This document shows positions 13,983-17,441 of a DNA stretch of 17,441 nucleotides, one piece after another. Within the stretch, counting starts at the first letter, position 1. Each line of letters starts with the position of its first letter. The notes beneath the pieces were generated by a model, which saw only the letters and a program-made list of their open reading frames with translations, had not been told where the DNA came from and did not search any database. The position numbers and the translations under genes are program-made. This stretch comes from Candidatus Thorarchaeota archaeon SMTZ1-83 (GTDB lineage: Archaea > Asgardarchaeota > Thorarchaeia > Thorarchaeales > Thorarchaeaceae), in the NCBI GenBank assembly GCA_001563325.1, contig LRSK01000151.1:1-17441 (forward strand), given 5' to 3'.

Positions 13983-14357
13983 ATGAGCCGATTGAGTTCA
14001 AGAAGAACCCTCCTTCAACGAGCCAAGGCAATCTTCGAGCTTTTAGAAGAGCACAAAGATCCTATTCCAAAGTCCAAGCTAAAAGACATAGGCCTCAATC
14101 CAAACACAGCTGAGAAGTGGCTGGACCTGATTATGTATATCCAACAGCAACCTTTGATTCGCCTGGTCAAGACAGACAGCAACACCATCATTGTGAAAGT
14201 GGAAGGAAGATATCACGCGATGAGCCGCAGAGCATTTCAAGACAGTGAGCTGACCTACGAACAGCGGCTCAGGTCCATTGAGTCCTACCTCCGTGCTCTA
14301 GTCGCACGGGAATTGACTCTGGATGACGCTCCCCCTCATACTCTGCCCTCTGAATAG
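13983..14357 (+). CDS. Winged-helix-like small DNA-binding protein
   Basis: This 124-residue basic protein has an N-terminal helical region (SRRTLLQRAKAIFELLEEH), then PIPKSKLKDIGLNPNTAEKW, which reads as helix-turn-helix with a recognition helix at NPNTAEKWLDLIMYIQ, and a strand pair LIRLVKTDSNTIIVKVEG that fits a wing. The C-terminal half, EQRLRSIESYLRALVARE, is a likely dimerisation helix. A role as transcriptional repressor or autoregulator is inferred from the fold and from the inverted repeat over its own promoter. The frame is open upstream to 13860, but ATG 13983 is chosen because the TATA box is 27 bp before it and the upstream part is antisense to the neighbouring gene. Translation is probably leaderless. 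Confidence 0.7.
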   Translation: MSRLSSRRTLLQRAKAIFELLEEHKDPIPKSKLKDIGLNPNTAEKWLDLIMYIQQQPLIRLVKTDSNTIIVKVEGRYHAMSRRAFQDSELTYEQRLRSIESYLRALVARELTLDDAPPHTLPSE

Positions 14358-14425
14358 TGGTCAGATTAATTGATTTCGTAGTAACAATTTGTGACTCTAT
14401 TCTGTGACCCTTTGATGTGGGTCCG

Positions 14426-14435
14426 CTATATATAC
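14426..14435 (+). promoter_or_regulatory. TATA box of a small gene
   Basis: CTATATATAC is an almost ideal archaeal TATA element. It lies 31 bp before ATG 14467, leaving a leader of roughly 10 nt that contains GTGA at 14457-14460. Confidence 0.5.
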
Positions 14436-14466
14436 CAATTCTGAGTGGTAATTCTTGTGAAATATC

Positions 14467-14577
14467 ATGGCTCTAGCTAAGAACTACCGAAAGAACAAGG
14501 TGCGAAGAAAGTGGACTCAGGCTGATATGGACCATGAACTGGTCAAGCTCTATGCTCTAACTTACTTGAGGAGATAG
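14467..14577 (+). CDS. Very small basic protein, possibly 5' part of a frameshifted gene
   Basis: This 36-codon ORF, MALAKNYRKNKVRRKWTQAD followed by MDHELVKLYALTYLRR, is strongly basic at the N-terminus and then amphipathic. It has a near-ideal TATA box and a GTGA ribosome-binding-like site 6 nt before the ATG. I do not recognise it. A second frame, shifted by -1, is open from 14538 to TGA 14699 and continues with plausible coding sequence (LLEEIVALAHRDSENL), so this may be a gene of about 77 codons broken near 14551-14560. Confidence 0.4.
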   Translation: MALAKNYRKNKVRRKWTQADMDHELVKLYALTYLRR

Positions 14578-14780
14578 TTGCTTTGGCTCATCGTGATTCG
14601 GAAAACTTGGTTTCAACTTCTCCTTCGCCCAATAGCAGTCATCGACGAAATGACTCTCCTCTCTCCCTTAAAGAAGTACTCGCGTTGGAAGCAACGTGAG
14701 TGCTCCTCTCTTCTTTTGAATAACACTACATGGGGCATTTCAGAAAGATGTGGTGCCGAGGACGAGATTCGAACTCGCGA

Positions 14781-14810
14781 TTCGGGCGCTGATTGGCAAG
14801 CAATCAACGA
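14781..14810 (-). other. Second tRNA intron, non-canonical position (variable arm/T arm), 30 nt
   Basis: Without this segment the variable arm is 14 nt; with it the arm would be 44 nt. The insert forms a 9-bp hairpin (CGTTGATTG with CAATCAGCG, one G-U pair) closed by a 5-nt loop. Adjacent GGG pairs with CCC as a central helix, and 3-nt bulges GT^T and AA^T flank it with the cut after the second base, as archaeal tRNA endonuclease requires. Because flanking bases repeat, the exact ends can shift by up to three bases without changing the mature tRNA. Confidence 0.75.
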
Positions 14811-14828
14811 ACCCCTACAGGAGTGGAT

Positions 14829-14854
14829 ATCCCATGGGCGTCAAAGCCTTAGAT
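14829..14854 (-). other. First tRNA intron, canonical position 37/38, 26 nt
   Basis: The insert begins after G37 and ends before A38. C32-U33-C34-A35 can pair with the intron bases UGGG as the central 4-bp helix (one U-G pair). The bulges are AG^A and AU^A, each cut after the second base, which matches bulge-helix-bulge rules. The inner helix is weak (GGC with GCC). Confidence 0.82.
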
Positions 14855-14914
14855 CTTGAGTCCACCGTCTTTGGCCTCTTGACTACCTCGGCTCGAATTA
14901 CAGGACCTCGAATC

Positions 14915-14924
14915 AGTATATAGT
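14915..14924 (-). promoter_or_regulatory. TATA box of the tRNA-Leu gene
   Basis: ACTATATACT on the minus strand is centred about 27 bp upstream of the tRNA 5' end at 14892, the standard archaeal spacing. Confidence 0.6.
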
Positions 14925-14996
14925 CATTTTGGCATTCATCATTTCGGTAGGCTTATCGGTTGGATTTGGCATTCGCCTACATATGGAGAGGATGTA

Positions 14997-15785
14997 GTGC
15001 CCCGTTTTGACTATGATGATATCTCGATGTTCTACAAGGTTGCTGGTGAAGGTAGTCCTGTTCTGTTGATTCATGGTCTTGGTGGAGACCATCGTGGATG
15101 GGAGTTTCAGGAGAAGGACTTGGCAGCGCGATTTCACATCATCATGCCTGATTTAAGAGGGCATGGGCAAACTACAGTAGATGAGCTTGGGATGATGATT
15201 CCGCCGGACTTGATTGCCGATGATCTGTACGCGCTACTAAAACATCTTGGACATGAAAAGGTGCATGTTGTTGGCATTTCATTGGGTGGTATGATTGCTC
15301 AAAAGTTTGTACTCAAGTATCCGGAGCGAGTGGATAAGCTAGTTTTAGTGGACACTACTCCAAAGATAACAGAGGATTTGATTGATGTCGTCTACAGCTG
15401 GAGAGAAGCACAGGTTGAGGGTGGCAACGAGGCTTACTTCTGGACTTCCCTGCGTAGTGGATATAGTGATGAGTGGATTGAGAGCAATCCCGATATGGTT
15501 CAATATCTAAAGGAGAAATCAGCAGACACGAATGATGAAGGAGTCCTAGCAGCTGGGCTTGGGTTCTCAACGATAGATTTCACGAATCAGCTGTCCGAAA
15601 TCAAGGCAGAAACCCTTGTTATCCACGGGGATGAGGATAGAATCATGAATTTGGAGCTGGGGAAGGCTCTCAACAAGGGGATTAGGGATTCGAAACTCAA
15701 GATACTGAGAGGATGTGGGCACTCACCAGATGTACAGATGACTGAGGAGTTCAATAGAATTCTTATTGAGTTCCTGAGTGCATAA
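14997..15785 (+). CDS. Alpha/beta-hydrolase
   Basis: This 262-residue soluble hydrolase has the canonical order of motifs: LIHGLGG with oxyanion HG at 26-27, PDLRGHG near 51-57, nucleophile Ser95 in GISLGG, acid Asp214 in HGDEDRI and His242 in GCGHSP. The cap region around 125-195 is Trp/Glu rich. It belongs to the broad esterase, lactonase, haloperoxidase-like group, and the substrate cannot be assigned. No signal peptide is seen, so it is cytoplasmic. The start is GTG at 14997-14999, with GGAGAGG at 14985-14991 and a 5-nt spacer; no ATG is in a suitable position. It is divergent from tRNA-Leu and ends 15 bp from the convergent winged-helix gene. Confidence 0.9.
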   Translation: MPRFDYDDISMFYKVAGEGSPVLLIHGLGGDHRGWEFQEKDLAARFHIIMPDLRGHGQTTVDELGMMIPPDLIADDLYALLKHLGHEKVHVVGISLGGMIAQKFVLKYPERVDKLVLVDTTPKITEDLIDVVYSWREAQVEGGNEAYFWTSLRSGYSDEWIESNPDMVQYLKEKSADTNDEGVLAAGLGFSTIDFTNQLSEIKAETLVIHGDEDRIMNLELGKALNKGIRDSKLKILRGCGHSPDVQMTEEFNRILIEFLSA

Positions 15786-15800
15786 TAGAATGTGACTTGG

Positions 15801-16106
15801 TCATGTCTTCTCAGGTGGTATCTCTTCTAGAAGAGGCTTTATCTGGTCATAAAAATCTGCGAGGATTTTGCTCTTTGTTTCTTCTGTTTCAAGGATGAAG
15901 AGCCGAATCTGCTGTCCGACCTTGATCTCCTTCACAAGACCCATATCCACCAAAGGTTGCATAACACGATGAATGGTCGAGTGTGCCAAACCTGTTTCCT
16001 TAGCAATCCTACTTAGATTGAAGAATTCCTTGGGACGTTCTAGGAAGTGCTGAACTACTCGCGTCTGGGCTCGTGATGCAAATACTTTCTCGAGCAATTT
16101 CCTCAA
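15801..16106 (-). CDS. Winged helix-turn-helix transcriptional regulator
   Basis: This 101-residue DNA-binding protein shows a clear winged-helix layout: helix 1 RAQTRVVQHFLERPKEF, then FNLSRIAKETGLAHSTIHRV as helix-turn-helix with the recognition helix at AHSTIHRVMQPLVDMG, and a wing LVKEIKVGQQIRLFIL. A C-terminal helix follows. It resembles archaeal ArsR/MarR-like small regulators without an effector domain. The start is TTG at 16104-16106 with AAGGAG about 9 nt upstream; no ATG is available in the frame. It begins 34 bp after the UMP kinase stop on the same strand, so the two genes are likely co-transcribed. No metal-binding cysteine pair is present, which argues against a classic ArsR sensor. 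Confidence 0.85.
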   Translation of the reverse strand: MRKLLEKVFASRAQTRVVQHFLERPKEFFNLSRIAKETGLAHSTIHRVMQPLVDMGLVKEIKVGQQIRLFILETEETKSKILADFYDQIKPLLEEIPPEKT

Positions 16107-16140
16107 CTCTTGGTTCTCCTTACAGACATCCTTTGTTCGG

Positions 16141-16824
16141 CTAATGTACTATCCTGCTACCAATCCTTGCCCCCTTCATGACTTGGCGAAGGTTTTCGGG
16201 GTCGTTTCCATTGAAGATGACGGTTGGAATCTTTGACCTTCCTACTACGCGTATCGCAACAGGGTCAAAGAGCTTGTACTCGCCAGCTCGTGTGCCGGAA
16301 CCCGAGAGTATCTCACTCAGTTGATCCACAGTCACCACATCCAGCTTTTTTGCCCCTGATATCTTGGGATTCTGCTCGTAGACCCCGTCTACGTTAGTTG
16401 CATTGAGAAGTATATTGGCCCGTACGGTTTCAGCAGCAAGGGCTGCAACAGCATTGGTGGATTGGCCTGGGTTCAAACCGCCCATGAGAACGACCTTTCC
16501 GAACTGGATGGCGGTCTCAAGCTCATCTAACGTTTCCACGATTCTTGGATATGCAATATCTCCAAGGGCTGCACAGAGTAGCTCGGCATTGTTACGCGCA
16601 ACTTTGATTCCCAACCAGTCACACTGAGCCTCGCTTGCTCCAAGCTCTCTGGCGGCAGAAATGAACACTCGTGCTGGTCTTCCGCCACCAACTACGATAA
16701 CCATGCTGTGCCCGTCCTTGATGATAGAAGCCACTACTTTAGCATAGTTTCTCACCATGTCAGTGAGTATCTGGCCTTTGTCATCATACAGGAGAGAACC
16801 TCCTAGTTTCAGAACAGCTCGCAT
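16141..16824 (-). CDS. pyrH: UMP kinase, archaeal type
   Basis: This amino-acid-kinase-fold enzyme phosphorylates UMP to UDP with ATP in pyrimidine nucleotide synthesis. It has 227 residues, the usual size of archaeal members. The phosphate-binding KLGGSLL is at the N-terminus and VVGGGRPAR near 45-53. VVLMGGLNPGQSTNAVAALA and NATNVDGVYEQNPK form the nucleotide and ATP regions, and a C-terminal KLFDPVAI segment is also typical. ATG 16824 is used; a longer in-frame TTG at 16854 would add ten residues that do not belong to the family. GGGGAT precedes the ATG by a few bases. A winged-helix regulator follows in the same direction. Confidence 0.93.
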   Translation of the reverse strand: MRAVLKLGGSLLYDDKGQILTDMVRNYAKVVASIIKDGHSMVIVVGGGRPARVFISAARELGASEAQCDWLGIKVARNNAELLCAALGDIAYPRIVETLDELETAIQFGKVVLMGGLNPGQSTNAVAALAAETVRANILLNATNVDGVYEQNPKISGAKKLDVVTVDQLSEILSGSGTRAGEYKLFDPVAIRVVGRSKIPTVIFNGNDPENLRQVMKGARIGSRIVH

Positions 16825-17104
16825 ATTGTATCCCCGAGTGCAATCTCCGAACAACTACATCTTCCTGGAGGCATTAAAGAAGCTTTCTTGAATGGACAGG
16901 ATTGCCGATATTTCGAAAGGGCGATTGAGCTTACTAGATTGTCTGAAACACACTTTTTTCTATTGTGGGTTTATCGCTATGCCCTCAATCTCATGTATTA
17001 GCGTCAGGATTGAAGATGGAAGAGCTGATATTGAACCGCATCACTATTTCTTTAATTGTTCCAACAAGCAAACTGCGTGTCGTGAATATGGAGGGAACGA
17101 GAAT

Positions 17105-17441
17105 ATGGATTCTATAGATATTACGAATGAATCTTATGTTATTCTGCAAGTTCTCTCGCCTTTCTTGGCGCCGCTCTTGCTAGTCAATCTGCTTCTTCTC
17201 TTCATTCTCATAATTGGGTTTCTTGGTGCGACATGGGGATCAGAAGATGACAGAGAAAAGACTCTTAGGATCAGGCATTTCGTATTGGTCCTCTACATTC
17301 TGGTTCTAGTCAGTTCTGGAATAATCTATGCACTCGGTATCTTCGTTGGGAGATTGACCTTTAGCTACATCTGTCCGGACATAGTGACAAACCCAACGAT
17401 GTTCATGACATTTCTATGCCCCCCATTGTATTCATGTATCT
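17105..17441 (+). CDS. Membrane protein, N-terminal part (runs off right edge)
   Basis: At least 112 codons are visible before the right edge. Two hydrophobic segments are clear: about residues 14-40 (LQVLSPFLAPLLLVNLLLLF and on) and 58-77 (RHFVLVLYILVLVSSGIIYA), with a charged loop GSEDDREKTLRIR between them, followed by a third region with several Cys. I do not recognise the family. ATG 17105 is supported by GGAGGG at 17090-17095, 9 nt upstream. The same frame is open back to ATG 16979, which has a T-rich box about 25 bp before it and would add 42 residues; this longer form cannot be excluded. The gene is divergent from UMP kinase. Confidence 0.55.
   Translation, partial: MDSIDITNESYVILQVLSPFLAPLLLVNLLLLFILIIGFLGATWGSEDDREKTLRIRHFVLVLYILVLVSSGIIYALGIFVGRLTFSYICPDIVTNPTMFMTFLCPPLYSCI

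Larger units (their letters stand above)
14751..14892 (-). tRNA. tRNA-Leu(CAA) with two introns and encoded CCA
   Basis: Read from 14892 leftward, the acceptor stem GCCGAGG pairs perfectly with CCTCGGC, followed by A73 and CCA. U8-A9, a 3-bp D stem (GTC/GAC) with GG in the loop, the anticodon stem GTGGA/TCCAC and the T arm GCGAG-TTCGAAT-CTCGT are all present. The anticodon loop reads CTCAAG then A after intron removal, so the anticodon is CAA. The long variable arm CCT-GTA-GGG and A73 fit leucine rather than serine. Unspliced length is 142 nt; removing 26 and 30 nt leaves 86 nt with CCA, normal for tRNA-Leu. A TATA box lies 23 bp upstream. Confidence 0.9.

Noticed and set aside
14578..14859. 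Plus-strand ORF across the tRNA-Leu region
   Set aside because: It is antisense to a well-supported tRNA and its composition (Trp, Cys, Arg rich) looks like shadow sequence.
14751..14892. tRNA-Ser as alternative identity
   Set aside because: The anticodon reads CAA after splicing and the discriminator base is A, which fit leucine; serine tRNAs normally have G73.
1..17441. CRISPR arrays, insertion sequences, integrases, rRNA
   Set aside because: No regularly spaced repeats, transposase or integrase motifs, or rRNA-like stretches were seen in either strand.

Overview
The window looks like a piece of an archaeal chromosome of moderate GC, roughly mid-40s percent by eye. The evidence is a UMP kinase of archaeal type, a family X DNA polymerase with a PHP domain, an intron-split tRNA whose intron ends fit bulge-helix-bulge (BHB) geometry, TATA-like boxes about 25 bp upstream of leaderless starts, and frequent TTG starts preceded by GGAGG-type ribosome binding sites. 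The mix of eukaryote-like deacetylase homologues, small winged-helix proteins and DUF362-type membrane proteins would suit an Asgard lineage such as Thorarchaeia. That placement is inference; no marker gene here proves it.

Left third (1-6170). A membrane-anchored DUF362-like protein runs off the left edge on the minus strand. Next is a zinc-dependent histone deacetylase (HDAC) family protein, minus, with a small two-helix membrane protein divergent to it. Then come an alpha/alpha-toroid protein and an ArsN2-like acetyltransferase, both minus. A plus-strand run follows: a stand-alone Lrp/AsnC-type ligand-binding (RAM) domain, an AHSA1/SRPBCC protein with a 14-bp palindrome at its promoter, a short-chain dehydrogenase, and a nucleotidyltransferase-fold protein.

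Middle (6170-12983). An exported alpha/beta-hydrolase fused to a polytopic membrane domain (minus) and a methyltransferase (plus) share one short bidirectional promoter region. A second, class I/AcuC-like HDAC protein with a TTG start lies on the minus strand. Divergent to it is a two-gene unit: a uroporphyrinogen decarboxylase (UROD) family protein, and a complete PolX whose TTG start overlaps the UROD stop codon.

Right third (12984-17441). This part is more accessory: a small four-helix membrane protein flanked by two copies of a ~95-bp imperfect direct repeat, a small minus-strand gene that contains one repeat copy, and a divergent 124-residue winged-helix-like protein with an inverted repeat over its TATA box and start region. 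A 36-codon basic ORF with a strong TATA box follows. The most striking object is a tRNA-Leu(CAA) gene with two introns: a 26-nt canonical one after position 37, and a 30-nt one at the variable-arm/T-arm junction. Removing both leaves a normal 86-nt tRNA with encoded CCA. The window ends with an alpha/beta-hydrolase, a winged-helix regulator downstream of UMP kinase, and a membrane protein cut by the right edge.

Most genes are single or in pairs, so no large dedicated pathway is visible. Recurrent themes are acyl/acetyl chemistry (two HDAC homologues, one GNAT, two hydrolases), DNA repair (PolX) and small regulators. I did not find a convincing CRISPR array, insertion sequence, integrase or defence operon.
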